The notes beneath the pieces were generated by a model. It ran no database searches and was not told the origin of the DNA. It was given only the letters and a program-made list of their open reading frames with translations. From Haliscomenobacter sp. (GTDB lineage: Bacteria > Bacteroidota > Bacteroidia > Chitinophagales > Saprospiraceae), in NCBI GenBank assembly GCA_016713275.1, contig JADJPL010000008.1:186001-250000 (forward strand): a DNA stretch of 64,000 nt. Reading direction: 5' to 3'. Below, piece by piece: positions 45,001-53,269 of the stretch; the stretch's first letter is position 1, and the number at the start of each line of letters is the position of its first letter. A program made the position numbers and the translations under genes.

Positions 45001-48000
45001 AGATATACTGCCCGCCGTTGCTGGTCAGGGTGTCGATCACGTAGTCGGTGATTTGATCGCCTGGGCGCGCATCGCGGGTCAGGGTATTCAGATCAGTAAT
45101 GGTATTTTGCGTAACGGAGTCGCAAGCGCCGGTCGTTGGGTCAATACCGCCGAAGCGCATGACGACGCGCACGCTATCGATGCCCAGGTTGATCTCTTCA
45201 GCATCCTGGAATCCGTTGTGGTTGCGGTCTTCCCACACCAGGCTACCGATCTTGAAGAGCGGTACGACGTAGTCTTCCACTTCCCCGTTTTGAGCGAGGC
45301 CCAGCGGGCTAGGAGCGGCAAGGAAATCGGGATGGGAGCTGATCCGGAAGCGGAAGTGTACCTTACCACCGTCGAAGGTTGCGTTCATCGGCACCTGGAA
45401 GGTGATGATCCGCTTGGCGTTGCTGGCGATAGACGTATTCGCTGCCAGGTCAAGATCGACTGCATTGACTACGGTCACCGGAGAGAGGATTCCGTCGTTA
45501 TCCCAGTCCGCCCAGATGTGGAGGCGGGCTGCCGCAGGCGAGTTGTTGGTCGCGTAGAAGGCCAGTTGGGCCGTATTGCCAGGCTCCATCGGCGTGAGGA
45601 AGATGATGCCGTCTTCGTCGTCAGCCTGGAGCGGGTTGGCGTCGTCGCCGTTGCCCGTACCGGAAGGCTGGCCGTCGGCTTCGGTGTCGATGGCGCTGCC
45701 GAGGTATACCAGCGGAACAACGGGAATCGCATGGCGCGGGCCGTCATTGGCCTTCAAGGTCTGGAAGTCGTCCTTGGCTGCATTTGCCGTAAGGTCGGGC
45801 AAATCGCCAAAGTCGCGGGACTTGAGTTCGACGATGAAGTCTTCGACTTCGCCGTCGAGGGCGATCCCGTAGGCATCGACCAGGGTGCTGGTCGTAAGAC
45901 GGATGCGGACGCCAATCGAATCGGGTTCAGCGATTGGAGGTACGGTATTATAATCAAAGTTGATAAACTGCATAACGCCGCCGTTGGAAGGAACCGACAA
46001 CTGCCGGGTTTCTTCCGGGCCGGTGAAGGCGCCGTCGCCGTTCCAGTCGATAAAGGCCCAAAGGGTAGCGGTGGAATCGATGTAATTATTTACCACCGGC
46101 ACGCGCAGGCGGATAAATTCGCCTGCTACGATGGAATCCTGCACATTGGCTGCGTTGACGAAGTTGACCGAAGAGAGGTCTTCATCGTCGGGAACGCCGT
46201 TTTCATCGTCGCCGAAAGCTTGCGCATGAGGCTGGCCATCGGGTTCGGGATCGGGAGGCGTAGCGCCGATAAACAAAGCGAAGGTCTCTACCGTCCCCGG
46301 GTTGTTATCGTGATCGGTCGTAGCGATCTTATGGCTTGCGCCTTGCTGTCCGCCCAGGGAATTGGTGATGTAACGCGGTTCGGGTAAATCGCCCCAGTCG
46401 TAGCCGACGATAGATACCCACATATCTTCTACTTCCCCGTTGATATCGTTCACTAAAGCGGGGCCGGTAGATAAGTCGTAGTTGGTATTACTCAAACGGA
46501 ATCGGGCAGCCACGCGCTCGGGCAGCGGGTTGGGCAACACCGGTACGATAAAGGTGACGAAATAGGTGCCGCTGGCGCCTGACGCGACGACAATCGGGCC
46601 GACGTGCTCGTTTTCACCCGGAGCGATGTCCAGGAAGTCGCCGTCGTCGTTCCAATCGACGAATGCATGCAGGTAAGCATCGGCGCCGGTTTTGTTGGTC
46701 ACGAAGACCTTGAACACCGCCGGTTTGCCGCGTACGACGGAGTCGGGCTGAATCACGCCGTCTTCATCGTCGATGCCATTGATATCGTCGCCAACGGCAT
46801 TCACCTGAGGTTGGCCGTTGCCTTCTGCATCGACCGTATTGCCGATTTTAAGGTCCGGGTTAGTCAAGTGGCGCGGGCCGCGGTTGCCATCGGTAGTAAA
46901 ATACGTATGGTAATCGCCTTTGGCAAGGTCTGGCCCAATATCAGAAGAACCCGTAGGAATGGCAGAAATGTCGTTATCCGGCAAATCGCCATAGTCGTAG
47001 CCGATCACATTGACGAAGAAGTCTTCCACTTCGCCATCCGGGGCAGGACCATTGGAGTCGAAAATAACGCCTGTAGTGAGGCGGATGCGGACTGCTGTCG
47101 TCGGAGAACCTGCCCAATCAGGGATCGGAATATTCAGGAAGGTCACCACGCCAGGGTCTGCAGGGTTAGCATCCTGTTCGATGCGCTCGCCGGTATCTTC
47201 AAAGTCTCCATCCGCGTTCCAGTCGATGAATGCAATCATTTTGGCATTTACCCCGGTGATGTTGACATACGGAACGGTCAGGGTAATGGTATTGCCTGCG
47301 ATCAACTGATTGCTGGTCAGAAGATTAGTGAAATCGTTTTGGCTCAGGTCCTCGTCATCCAACATTACATTGTCGTCGCCGGCGGCACTGACATGAGGTT
47401 GCCCGTCGGTCTCCATGTCTGGAACCGTAGTGCCAATGAACAGGCCGTTGCGATAAACCCCACCGCCCATGTGCACTGCGGTAATGCGGTGGCTAGGCCC
47501 AGGCGTGCCGCCGTCCTTATCGGTGTTGTAGATCGGCTCGGGTAAGTCGGCCCAGTCGTAGAGGGAAATATCCCCGCTGATATAATCTTCCACTTCCCCG
47601 TCCTGCGCAAGTCCGTAGGCGCCGGTAGCGTCATTGGCAAGGGCCTGGGTGGTAAAGCGGAAACGGAAGAACGCCTTGTCTCCCATATACGCGGCGTTGA
47701 GCGGCATCAGGAAGGTATAGACGCGGGTATCGGTAACCCCGGCCAAGAATACCGGGTCTCCCGTCAGGAAGGTTACCGGAAGTAAGGAACTTAAGCCATC
47801 ATTGTTAAAGTCGGCATACAGATAAAGCCTGGCTGGATCTGTTGTATGCCCGTTGCGGGCAGTAACCGTCACGGTTGCCACCTGGCCAGGGATCAGCGGC
47901 GTAGGCTGGAAGACCACCCCGTCCTCATCGTCGACCGAAGGCACCGGATTGAGGTCGTCGCCATCGCCATTAGCGGAAGCCTGTCCATCTGCTTCGGCGT

Positions 48001-51000
48001 CTACGGTTTGGCCTAAATAAATCGGGGCGGCAAGCACCATGGCATGGCGTGCGCCATCGTCGGCAAAGCGGGTGCGGAAATCGTTGGTGGCCGTTCCATT
48101 AACCGGGTCGGGCAAGTCGCCAAAGTCCAACCCGCGGACTTCTACGAGGAAGTCTTCCACTTCCCCATCAGGTGCAGGGCCGTATGCGTCGAAGACGCCG
48201 GCAGAAGTGATGCGGACGCGGACGCCTACGGTGGCGGTCGTCAGATCGATCGGCACGTTGACCGGAATAACCAAATTAGCCGTATAGGGCGTCACCATGC
48301 CAGGAGCTCCGGGCACGGTAGCTTGAGTCACAGGCCAAGCAATGCGCTCGGTGGTATTGCTGAAAACGCCGTCGTTGTTCCAGTCGATGAACACGCTGAC
48401 TGCGGCAGCTCTTGGCAGGAAGTTGGTCACCGGAACCGTCAGGTTAACCATAGTACCTGCGATCAGAGCCGCGGAGAACGAAGCGGGGGCAAGATCTTCA
48501 TCATCGCCGTTCGTGTCATCCCCATCGGAGTTAGCCGATTCTTGTCCATTGCTTTCCGCATCGGGAGGATTGGCGCCAATATAAAGCGCCGGGCGGCGGG
48601 TGTCGACCGCCGGGCTGGTGTTTACATCAATCGAATCGATCCGGTGGCTTGGACCAACAAGGCCGCCTGCCAGATCGGTAGCGTATTTGGGTTCGGGTAA
48701 GTCGCCGAAGTCTTCGATATGGTACGTTACGCAAAGCTGGTGCGTGATGGGCGTGTAATCAGAAGCCTCGTCGAAAACAATCCCGTGGAATTGGTACAAC
48801 GGCAGGTCGAAATCGGTGCCGGAGAGGGTAAGACCGAGTTGGAAAATCCCGTCGTTCAGCAAACGGCTTTGCAGATCGGTTACGCCTTGCGGGCCAAGGT
48901 CGGTAAACGGCCCCGTTACGCTATGAGAAATCGTGAAATCGGCGTATTTGGTATCGGCCAGATCCGCAAAAGCAGCCGCGCTGAAGCCGGCAGGCAGCGG
49001 ATAGTTGACCTGAGAGATTTGCGTAATGTCGAATTGAATATCTCCGGTGGCGCTCCGCACGGGCACATCGCCTACCGAAGGCACGCTCACATTAGTGAAT
49101 GGGCCTTCAATGGAAACCGGCTGGTATTCCACGCGGTCGATGCGCGCGTATTTAGGCAGGTGGCTGTTCAGGTTGAAACGAAGCCAGCCGCGCATTTCCA
49201 CATTTTCGTTGGGGTTGGCAGGCACGTCGTTCGTCTGGCGAATGCGGCCGACTGCCACGCCCAGACCGGTTTCGTATCCGTTGCCACTCGGGGCTTTCTG
49301 ATAATAGCCGCCTGCCTCAGCCGGGATACCGCATTTAACGGTTTGAAGCTTATTGGCGCCAATCACGTCGTCGGCGGGAGGGCCAAACAGCGGACAAGAG
49401 CCGATGAGGTTGGAGGGGCAGCCGGCGGCATTGGTCACCTGGATGTTCGAATAGTTGCCAAGAGTCAGGCCGGTAATGATAATCTGGCCGGCGCCATTGG
49501 CAACCGCCCCTGGACCAGGGGCAGGATTCCCTGCCGGACCGGTATAGGCCAAAGAATAGGTAGCACCCGGGGTCAGCCCGCCAATAGTGATGGTCAGGGC
49601 CGCACCATCGCCTGCGCAGGTGATGACGGGGGCGGTGTTGACCGTATAAGCGATAGCCAGGGTATCCTCGCTATTGCACTGGGTCACCTTGTCGCGCCTG
49701 GCCACGTACAACGTGCCGCTGGTAAGCGGGATATTGGTTGGCGAATAGACAATGGCCCCAGGGCCTGAGGTCGGCGTAGGATTTAGAATCGTACCAGCGA
49801 GATCGCTAAACCAGCGGTATTCCTCTGTTGGGCTCAGCGAGGACGTCAGGTTGACCACGATATTGGTCCCCTGGCAGACTGGAGCTAACGGATTAGCAGC
49901 CACTGCAGGGGCGTCCGGTTTGTCCGGATCGCTGATCGTCACCATGAGCAGGTTGGATACGCAACCATTGACAGGCGGCTCGACGAGGCTATTAAACGAA
50001 ATGTGATAGGTACCTGCTTTGAGTAAATTAATCCCGACGTACCCCTTGGCATCGACGGTTATCGTATCGCCATTCTTAGGCATACCCGGCGATGGTCCAT
50101 TGGTGAAATTAAGCCGGTATTTCGTATTCGGAATGAGGCCCTGCACATAAATCCGGCCAGTGGTGCCGCCACAAACGGGCGGGCCATAGGTCGAATCGGC
50201 TAATACCGAAATGATGGGGGGGATATCTGCGATACGAACAGGATTACTCCCTAAAAAGCAGCCATCCTTGAGGACAAGGGCCTGAAACCTCCTGAGCGAA
50301 TTGTCAGGTGTCGCCGAAACCATTTGTGTTGAGGTATTTGACCCCGTAGAGAATGTAAACGGAGAAATGGCCACCCCGCCCAGGGTGGCAAGGAGTATTT
50401 GGCTCGGCTCGATGATGATTCCGGTAACAAACGGATTGGTGAGGCCGGCAATCACAGGAGAGAATGCCTCAATCAACGGGGCGCCCGAATCATTAAATCC
50501 TTTGGAGCCTATAGCAAACCCGCCGTTTGTCGCGACATAAATGGCGCCGCCGGAAGCGGCGAAAATATCCCTGACGTTATTGCCTGGCAACCCCTTGGTG
50601 GTAAAGACAAAACTAAGGGCGCCCTCCGTTCCCCCATTCGTGGAGTAGGACAAACCGAAATCGGTTCCGGCGTAAACGATGTTGTTCTGGACAAAAATCG
50701 ACTGTACATTGTTGCTTCCCAACCCATTCATTGTGGTGTAGGTGGTAAAAGAAGCGCCTCCATTTTGAGAGACCTTAACCCCAGCGGAAGTAGCAAGATA
50801 AATGTACGAACCGTTGACAAAAACATCAAAAGCAGGGGAACTATCGAGTAAAACAAACGGGCCTCCTCCTGTACTCTTTGCCAAACCATTACTCGTGCAA
50901 ACGTAAATATCACCGCCATCAACCAGGACATTGAGCACATTGAGGTTGGGTAAGAAAAAGGGGCCTGCCGTGGTGTAATGAGTTTGGATCGCTCCCGCTA

Positions 51001-52426
51001 AATCCAACTTATACAGACCATTATTCGTCGCGGCATAAACCCAGCCCCCGGAAACCACTACGTTGCTGATAAAATAGGCGCCCAGTACCGTACTGCTATA
51101 CGTCAAGCCGCCGTCGGTCGATATAGAAAGCCCTGTGCCCGTTGCCGCGTATACATTCATCCCCGATTTAGCAATGCTATTAACCGAGATTGAAGCAAGC
51201 CCGGAGGTCTTCATGGAGAAAAGGATTGGGTTGGATTGGTACCATTGATAGGTTATCGCTCCGCCACTGGCAGGAACATTGGTTACGCTGAAATTGGTCG
51301 ATCCGGAGCAGATGAAATCATTCGTCGGATCGGTGAACTGGCGTATCTGGGGAACGGTATAAGGACCGGTATAACAGCTGGTATCCAACATAGTGGTCGA
51401 ACGCCACCGCAAATAATAAGGCCCTGCGCTTGGTAAATTAAAGGGGATAACCGCTTTAATGGTCTGGGTCGTATTCATGTCAATAGTAGCGTTGTTCGAA
51501 TAGTACCCAATTGGCGCTACCGCCGTAAAGGTGGTGCCCGAAACGGTTCCGATCTCGGCGATGAATTTGTTCCCTGGGTTAAAGGTTTGGCTAGAAAACG
51601 TATTAAACATCAGATCGTATCCCGCTCCCTGGCAAAGGGTTGCAGGAAGGGCATTGGTGAATCCGGGGGTCCGGACCCGGAAGGTAGTGCTTCCTGAACT
51701 TTGAACAGTGTTTGGGTTACTCGCAACTACCCGTACCCGGTAATTGGAGCCAGGCTCCGTGTTAGAAGGAATAGTAACCACTAAAGGGCTTGAAGCACCG
51801 GTTGGAGTAAGGTTGACCGGAGAAGAAAACCCGGCATTATCGTCTAATTGGACAGTAAAAACGTTCCCTCCCGGAAAAGCGCAGCCACCTGTGGTAAAAG
51901 TAACCGTAATCATATCCCCAGGGCAATAAGGCCCGGCAGGTGTAACCGTTGGCGTATTGATCGTAGGGGTAGTTATTGTGAAAAGGCCGGTATTCGTGGT
52001 ACCATCCCCTGTAATGGGGCTCGAACCGGTAACCCGAATACGCAACCGGTATTGTGTCCCAAAATTCACTGAGCCGGGAAGCGTCCCGCTAAGAGTAGTA
52101 GGAGCCGCCGGGGGATCCGTAGTATAGGTCGGTCCAATATCATTCTGAACAACCGTAACCCCATCGCTTGCCATGAGGTCCAAATGGGCTATTGAGTTAT
52201 TCGTCCAGTTGGCCGTTGTGAACATGACCGTAATTGAGCCATTAGGGCAATAAGGGGCAGCGGAAGATACGGAAGCTCCTACGGGTTGCGCCATAGCAGA
52301 AAGCGCCAAAAGGGACATGACGCCCACTAAAGCCAACCGTTGGGCAATTTCCCTAAAAGACAAAAGGAAAAGAGCCACTTGCTTCTTATCCACCAGGATA
52401 ATTGGAGAGAGTACAGGTCGTTTCAT
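36032..52426 (-). CDS. Giant GEVED/SdrD_B-repeat surface protein with dockerin-like, cohesin-like and T9SS domains
   Basis: A 5,464-residue protein in one uninterrupted 16.4-kb frame. Order: a signal peptide in the first ~47 residues (LALVGVMSLLALSAMA), Ig/PKD-like domains, a propeller-like stretch (about 400-710: VYAATNNGLYKL, IYVCTSNGLAKS), and more Ig-like domains to ~1,250. Eight GEVED modules follow, ending near residues 1,425, 1,615, 1,800, 2,000, 2,195, 2,385, 2,857 and 3,325 (GEVEDFLV, GEVEDYIS and so on). SdrD_B-like modules start near 2,395, 2,870 and 3,335 (VGNLVWEDRNYNGLQDE). A HYR-like Cys-rich region (about 3,700-5,050) comes next. The end is a CarboxypepD_reg/dockerin-like module (5,070-5,230, DINNSKTVTTLDLIQLRKLI), a cohesin-like sandwich (5,240-5,365) and a T9SS domain (from MQNVPNPFQGETMIGF). 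GEVED Asp-rich loops suggest calcium-rigidified fibres. Likely a cell-surface adhesin or gliding/attachment fibre. Confidence 0.9.
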   Translation of the reverse strand: MKRPVLSPIILVDKKQVALFLLSFREIAQRLALVGVMSLLALSAMAQPVGASVSSAAPYCPNGSITVMFTTANWTNNSIAHLDLMASDGVTVVQNDIGPTYTTDPPAAPTTLSGTLPGSVNFGTQYRLRIRVTGSSPITGDGTTNTGLFTITTPTINTPTVTPAGPYCPGDMITVTFTTGGCAFPGGNVFTVQLDDNAGFSSPVNLTPTGASSPLVVTIPSNTEPGSNYRVRVVASNPNTVQSSGSTTFRVRTPGFTNALPATLCQGAGYDLMFNTFSSQTFNPGNKFIAEIGTVSGTTFTAVAPIGYYSNNATIDMNTTQTIKAVIPFNLPSAGPYYLRWRSTTMLDTSCYTGPYTVPQIRQFTDPTNDFICSGSTNFSVTNVPASGGAITYQWYQSNPILFSMKTSGLASISVNSIAKSGMNVYAATGTGLSISTDGGLTYSSTVLGAYFISNVVVSGGWVYAATNNGLYKLDLAGAIQTHYTTAGPFFLPNLNVLNVLVDGGDIYVCTSNGLAKSTGGGPFVLLDSSPAFDVFVNGSYIYLATSAGVKVSQNGGASFTTYTTMNGLGSNNVQSIFVQNNIVYAGTDFGLSYSTNGGTEGALSFVFTTKGLPGNNVRDIFAASGGAIYVATNGGFAIGSKGFNDSGAPLIEAFSPVIAGLTNPFVTGIIIEPSQILLATLGGVAISPFTFSTGSNTSTQMVSATPDNSLRRFQALVLKDGCFLGSNPVRIADIPPIISVLADSTYGPPVCGGTTGRIYVQGLIPNTKYRLNFTNGPSPGMPKNGDTITVDAKGYVGINLLKAGTYHISFNSLVEPPVNGCVSNLLMVTISDPDKPDAPAVAANPLAPVCQGTNIVVNLTSSLSPTEEYRWFSDLAGTILNPTPTSGPGAIVYSPTNIPLTSGTLYVARRDKVTQCNSEDTLAIAYTVNTAPVITCAGDGAALTITIGGLTPGATYSLAYTGPAGNPAPGPGAVANGAGQIIITGLTLGNYSNIQVTNAAGCPSNLIGSCPLFGPPADDVIGANKLQTVKCGIPAEAGGYYQKAPSGNGYETGLGVAVGRIRQTNDVPANPNENVEMRGWLRFNLNSHLPKYARIDRVEYQPVSIEGPFTNVSVPSVGDVPVRSATGDIQFDITQISQVNYPLPAGFSAAAFADLADTKYADFTISHSVTGPFTDLGPQGVTDLQSRLLNDGIFQLGLTLSGTDFDLPLYQFHGIVFDEASDYTPITHQLCVTYHIEDFGDLPEPKYATDLAGGLVGPSHRIDSIDVNTSPAVDTRRPALYIGANPPDAESNGQESANSDGDDTNGDDEDLAPASFSAALIAGTMVNLTVPVTNFLPRAAAVSVFIDWNNDGVFSNTTERIAWPVTQATVPGAPGMVTPYTANLVIPVNVPIDLTTATVGVRVRITSAGVFDAYGPAPDGEVEDFLVEVRGLDFGDLPDPVNGTATNDFRTRFADDGARHAMVLAAPIYLGQTVDAEADGQASANGDGDDLNPVPSVDDEDGVVFQPTPLIPGQVATVTVTARNGHTTDPARLYLYADFNNDGLSSLLPVTFLTGDPVFLAGVTDTRVYTFLMPLNAAYMGDKAFFRFRFTTQALANDATGAYGLAQDGEVEDYISGDISLYDWADLPEPIYNTDKDGGTPGPSHRITAVHMGGGVYRNGLFIGTTVPDMETDGQPHVSAAGDDNVMLDDEDLSQNDFTNLLTSNQLIAGNTITLTVPYVNITGVNAKMIAFIDWNADGDFEDTGERIEQDANPADPGVVTFLNIPIPDWAGSPTTAVRIRLTTGVIFDSNGPAPDGEVEDFFVNVIGYDYGDLPDNDISAIPTGSSDIGPDLAKGDYHTYFTTDGNRGPRHLTNPDLKIGNTVDAEGNGQPQVNAVGDDINGIDDEDGVIQPDSVVRGKPAVFKVFVTNKTGADAYLHAFVDWNDDGDFLDIAPGENEHVGPIVVASGASGTYFVTFIVPVLPNPLPERVAARFRLSNTNYDLSTGPALVNDINGEVEDMWVSIVGYDWGDLPEPRYITNSLGGQQGASHKIATTDHDNNPGTVETFALFIGATPPDPEPDGQPHAQAFGDDENGVPDDEDLSSVNFVNAANVQDSIVAGEFIRLRVPVVNNYIDSTATLWAFIDWNGDGAFTGPEETRQLSVPSNGGVMQFINFDYNTVPPIAEPDSIGVRIRLTTSTLVDAYGIALDGEVEDFIVELKSRDFGDLPDLTANAAKDDFQTLKANDGPRHAIPVVPLVYLGSAIDTEADGQPSGTGNGDDANPLQADDEDGIIFLTPMEPGNTAQLAFYATNNSPAAARLHIWADWDNDGILSPVTVVNAVDLDLAANTSIASNAKRIITFQVPMNATFDGGKVHFRFRISSHPDFLAAPSPLGLAQNGEVEDYVVPLFKIGSLVWEDRNHNGFQDAEEINLGIDSVRVVMRFGGIDPTTGACDSVTQNTITDLNTLTRDARPGDQITDYVIDTLTSNGGQYIFVGMIEGFYQVIAADTFGLTPTRFDWIKNVTEEDRDSDGKPYRNPWEYANNERRQSKSQEWKLLAATIGTDEEGILDQRNPFLPDPNEHGDPFPDNRVEQRIDFGYTAFDFGDLDSSLVHNPSVSHFNTEEDGIGNHPEGPKHIVTPDLRLGRCQDAEWEGQPDQDAGAEFKPGADLGGDDPIASFSNYPAFPYDPSQGRRWPFNKAANACGDDEDGIRFNTPMVAGYDAQISVRYNAKLNLDGPDAYLHAWFDWNGDGDFYVNGNPAMGIDPDEHVIFTALDGGAISLEPITKAVELEMSYLTSPNDSIRLTFKVPANVKYNNGNMLTRFRISFDPRLGPDGILDASINFPNALGLNFPNPQPGAGTSQVPGGVVPYGEVEDYFIALSKVGNLVWEDRNYNGLQDELEPPIANVPIRLEFAGIDGIFGTAPTDPFEYVYHDTTDANGIYYFCGLIGNVDPSGIPNPTYRLVVSDPDDMTSTYNNPDPSDDSCIDNNSNGDDELIDGEMLTIGGMTKFERVTMDTFSITNPMMLCVDEDSKYDVGNPPAAPVPGSPLPPSPDALNNFPDNQYDETRDFGYSGFDYGDLPITSVKAGSNYPTLRDSMDGQFTGKFGARHVIQPRLYLGKGVDAELNGQPDNDAGSKAGGDDDDQSKFAKGDGTDDENGILLLSPLLPGERAFFKVNYTSQDTTLGSYVNKDAYLTAFIDWNGDGDFGTNASPDADEWIVFTHKKASGANFNIDNIADVADVKTMELNATGSTGVDSVILGFNVPNHAVFDSGVVYMRFRLSWTNYEATYPTTFPNGLGPDNNEFHMTETPFVKSTPPFTASPGLAPGNPAGRYPYPVGEVEDYGIPVAKIGNLAWYDHDVFGDQDATGEEGVDTMHLVLVWGGIDPATGQPDTVGYQTPEAVFANLSKGSVSDILYNRTLIPPTAFPANTYTPEGGITKTGVSTENAVSGMYSFRGLIPGRYYVIPEKYLQRDSTSFVDFWPKHRVLTLQDNPGVNDNNDSDGIDITGATAGQVSKGPGAFVRINDGNAKYPEVCVNDRPLNENGLLMDAVDDADPDSKAYFPDEQWDKSIDFGWIDEPNIEANLDIVGVDFSTSQECKHLNVIMHLCIKNPTEVPLDSFMMALNLKQAYGDAFVGNVEVSIVDSAFTTSSGNTKVKKSMTGAVSALTPFINPNYNGDSNTNLFNTIGSGGQTWNDGTGPGAFYLPGDSVICVRIEFEIDGDKTATLNANTPQGWYSQAQVWARAVGFNKATGKKRPVLDFRFFDPFLSNEPGDAFVVNPRFGQPIQVMDWSDEFDDPMPMAGLVYPDGGDGILFEGMVADRGANGEYKTFPIPPSVTGRDKYLDEDDRTIQNDQCWIRTRLNSGIKDINISMDKNCEAIINADQLVPNFLPECGFDKYPEGSYYRVIIQDEHTGETIWASVDRVPFDAAKYLKRKLIYKVRSVANHCEPVWGRLNLEDKTVPVVTCPVGGMPVDRRVSADSKTLIGPRPFVCTDIDSVLNKEASWKTSSYAYFTGIASATDSCGTVYLDRVSDAIHYVTDCAITEPTNRKLYAYIIRTFFFRDEFGNEGICQQRINFVRPTIVLPECKVEVLNVLAKGDTLLKPADLLSKYGLSESVPYFLNAAGTKIYITQKEYCGFSVDYVDENVYTTGQCGRKIIRKWSIFDWCYGTGTNYPTNFLQQPTTDNDCYANAHWEDKIYCWEQLLVIGDDAAPIVLIPDIDKDGFKGSGYNKNPDNKPNPKVSTATFDAEDVYEFSTGAMDCTGAFRFTKDMLQVTNKQSGSWCFNLAVLVRRPVLDLDERPTGQFTLKPDPTILVLGDCDKGFNIAGVPMPKDTNTFWFLEIRVFDACYQDTTIYVPFRIVDKIAPVMKCDDKLNLTLDNEGVGNIAAKEVDEGSWDNCSKIEWMKVRRPIGTCSTNFMALKRFVDVNKNGKIDADIDYIDENRNFKAEDTEYFRINKAGGALMSPMLDTVPVFCCDGDSIMIELWGADKSGNRNFCWNWIRLEDKTGLEYLMPFPQTYKCTEERDRLHLLSIAGTYAENTDTYKAAIALLKEDVTIIRGAFCTGVTREIVISPSLHCDAGEISITWKLTKPTAHGPQVTTTVPVKITVQAVHEYNLTFPADVKGSCGAIADTANVVDGGELACDVLAVLVQDKRYDSTTDEFGKYFCYKVFRTFTVINWCQYSETCGEPMQWAVIVPRDPDNNGYNGVNVLVRDQFGGGQNTAVPGTGLFSGSGMDGWEEIYYEDACGNGKNFVAESCERVMAKGNHNDKSRLFWYNNSGQTVCSNTANYGNTGNEHFAWMFTQHIYVLDETPPVVEDPGALEFYQNKNTCDGAVTIPITASDSCASTEIQQTPSVLGNLAVERIRISVNGAAAAELSTLPAAYGVTVTPASGANAANSWTFSGKFPLGNHKLYVIVRDDCGNLSATREIPFSVVDTNGTPPICYHGLSTALMKNPTTGEGEMLVWASDFVASPVDDCNGQGPETGPTGKKIIKKYYVVKDNGDGIWTTADGLNEDGIPIEPATSVTFDCDDAKISQVNIRLYSLDEKGNWAWCETYALITDPSKICAPVAASAAIAGAIATEAKINVEGAQVTLSGQAQQTNLTNSNGQFSFNNLTLGYDYSVTPHLDKDYLNGVSTFDLVLITKHILGVQPLNTAYKLIAADINNSKTVTTLDLIQLRKLILGIDAKYANNTSWRFVDASYKFPNAANPWQAQFPEVANINDLAGNVTANFVAVKIGDVNGNALANSVVRTSGAFGLNVEDQKMKAGNEYRVAFSGDLSQIEGYQFTLGFDRNAVELVNVEQGLAKEDNFGIFAKDGLVTTSWNEAQGTGLRAQGETLFTLVLKAKADATLSEVLNVNSRITRAEAYRAGGDFLSVSLNFGNSAFAQLRNFELMQNVPNPFQGETMIGFVLPEAGDATLTIQDVTGRTLRMVRGDFAQGYNQVILKANELNATGVLYYTLKSGDFVATKKMIILE
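36454..36488. repeat. In-frame heptamer array inside the giant gene
   Basis: Five units with a 7-base period, consensus NGCCYTG on the plus strand (CGCCTTG, CGCCCTG, AGCCCTG, TGCCCTG, then CGCCTCA), lie in the cohesin-like domain. They encode the glycine-rich insert EAQGTGLRAQGE. The period is the same as in the intergenic CGTA-type arrays at 16,238 and 23,334. Confidence 0.75.
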
Positions 52427-52495
52427 GAGATAGCGATTATAATTGTTGGTCGTTTTTCAAAAGATGAAATAGGTTCTATATAGGTGATCGGTCGA

Positions 52496-53269
52496 TTAGT
52501 TTCTCGATTTAATGAAGGAATCCACCCGGGCCCAATGATCGTTCATGGCCGGGTCGCGGCGCATGGCTTTGATCTGGGTGACGGGGTCGGCAAACAAGGC
52601 TTTTAGGCCGGGCACATCGGGAACCTCCATTCCTTTTTCGTGCAATTGGATCTCGGCGTCCGCGTAAAACTTGCGGAGCAAGCCGGCATTCTGATCGATC
52701 ATCTGATCGAACTCGGCATCAGTCATCAGCTTCTGCATTGGAGCAGCCGCCACCGCAGAAGAAGCCGCCACAGGCAGCCCGGATCCGGACAGCAGCGGTT
52801 CTTTGCCTTCGAGGAAGCCGACGATATTATCTACTTTCCGGGAAATGTCTTCCACTTTGGGGGCCAGGCCTTTGTTGTTCAGTCCGACGCCCATATTGAC
52901 GATGTTGAGGGGTTTTTCGTCCGCCGATTCCCAGGCGATTCCCACAACGTTGGCAAAGTCGGTAATGCGCATCTGACCGGGGTTAACGGCGATGCCCATG
53001 CCGTCGTTGTTGCCGGAGGGCAGGATGTAATCGCCTTCTTCCACTTTACCTGCCACCCGAACGGGTACCTGGCCCATGAAGGCGACTTTCTCATAAAGGT
53101 GTTCCTGGTCGGGTTGGGGTGCGTTGCCCAGGAAGATCGGCTTCAGGGAAACGGCCATTACGTGGTCGGCATCCTGGGTATTCAGCGATACTTTTCCCGC
53201 TTTTACCCCGACGATTTCGCCATAGATCAAATCTCTTTCCTTCAGGGTTGCGCTCCAGCCACTCGGCAT
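52496..53269 (-). CDS. Tail-fibre-like surface protein C, C-terminal fragment (DYAEW domain)
   Basis: This is the second half of a ~620-residue protein (full gene 52,496-54,359). From about 53,247 it reads LKERDLIYGEIVGVKAGKVSLNTQDADHVMAVSL, then EKVAFMGQVPVRVAGKVEEGDYILPSGNNDGMGIAV. This domain resembles the intramolecular-chaperone/autoproteolytic (Peptidase_G2-type) domains of phage tail appendages. Then follow a heptad coiled coil (VEDISRKVDNIVGFLEG) and a helical C-terminus (MTDAEFDQMIDQNAGLLRKFY to FIKSRN). No T9SS sorting domain is present. The first ~9 codons of this frame are out of register. It is the last gene of the A-B-C set, 69 bases before the giant gene. Confidence 0.75.
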   Translation of the reverse strand: MPSGWSATLKERDLIYGEIVGVKAGKVSLNTQDADHVMAVSLKPIFLGNAPQPDQEHLYEKVAFMGQVPVRVAGKVEEGDYILPSGNNDGMGIAVNPGQMRITDFANVVGIAWESADEKPLNIVNMGVGLNNKGLAPKVEDISRKVDNIVGFLEGKEPLLSGSGLPVAASSAVAAAPMQKLMTDAEFDQMIDQNAGLLRKFYADAEIQLHEKGMEVPDVPGLKALFADPVTQIKAMRRDPAMNDHWARVDSFIKSRN

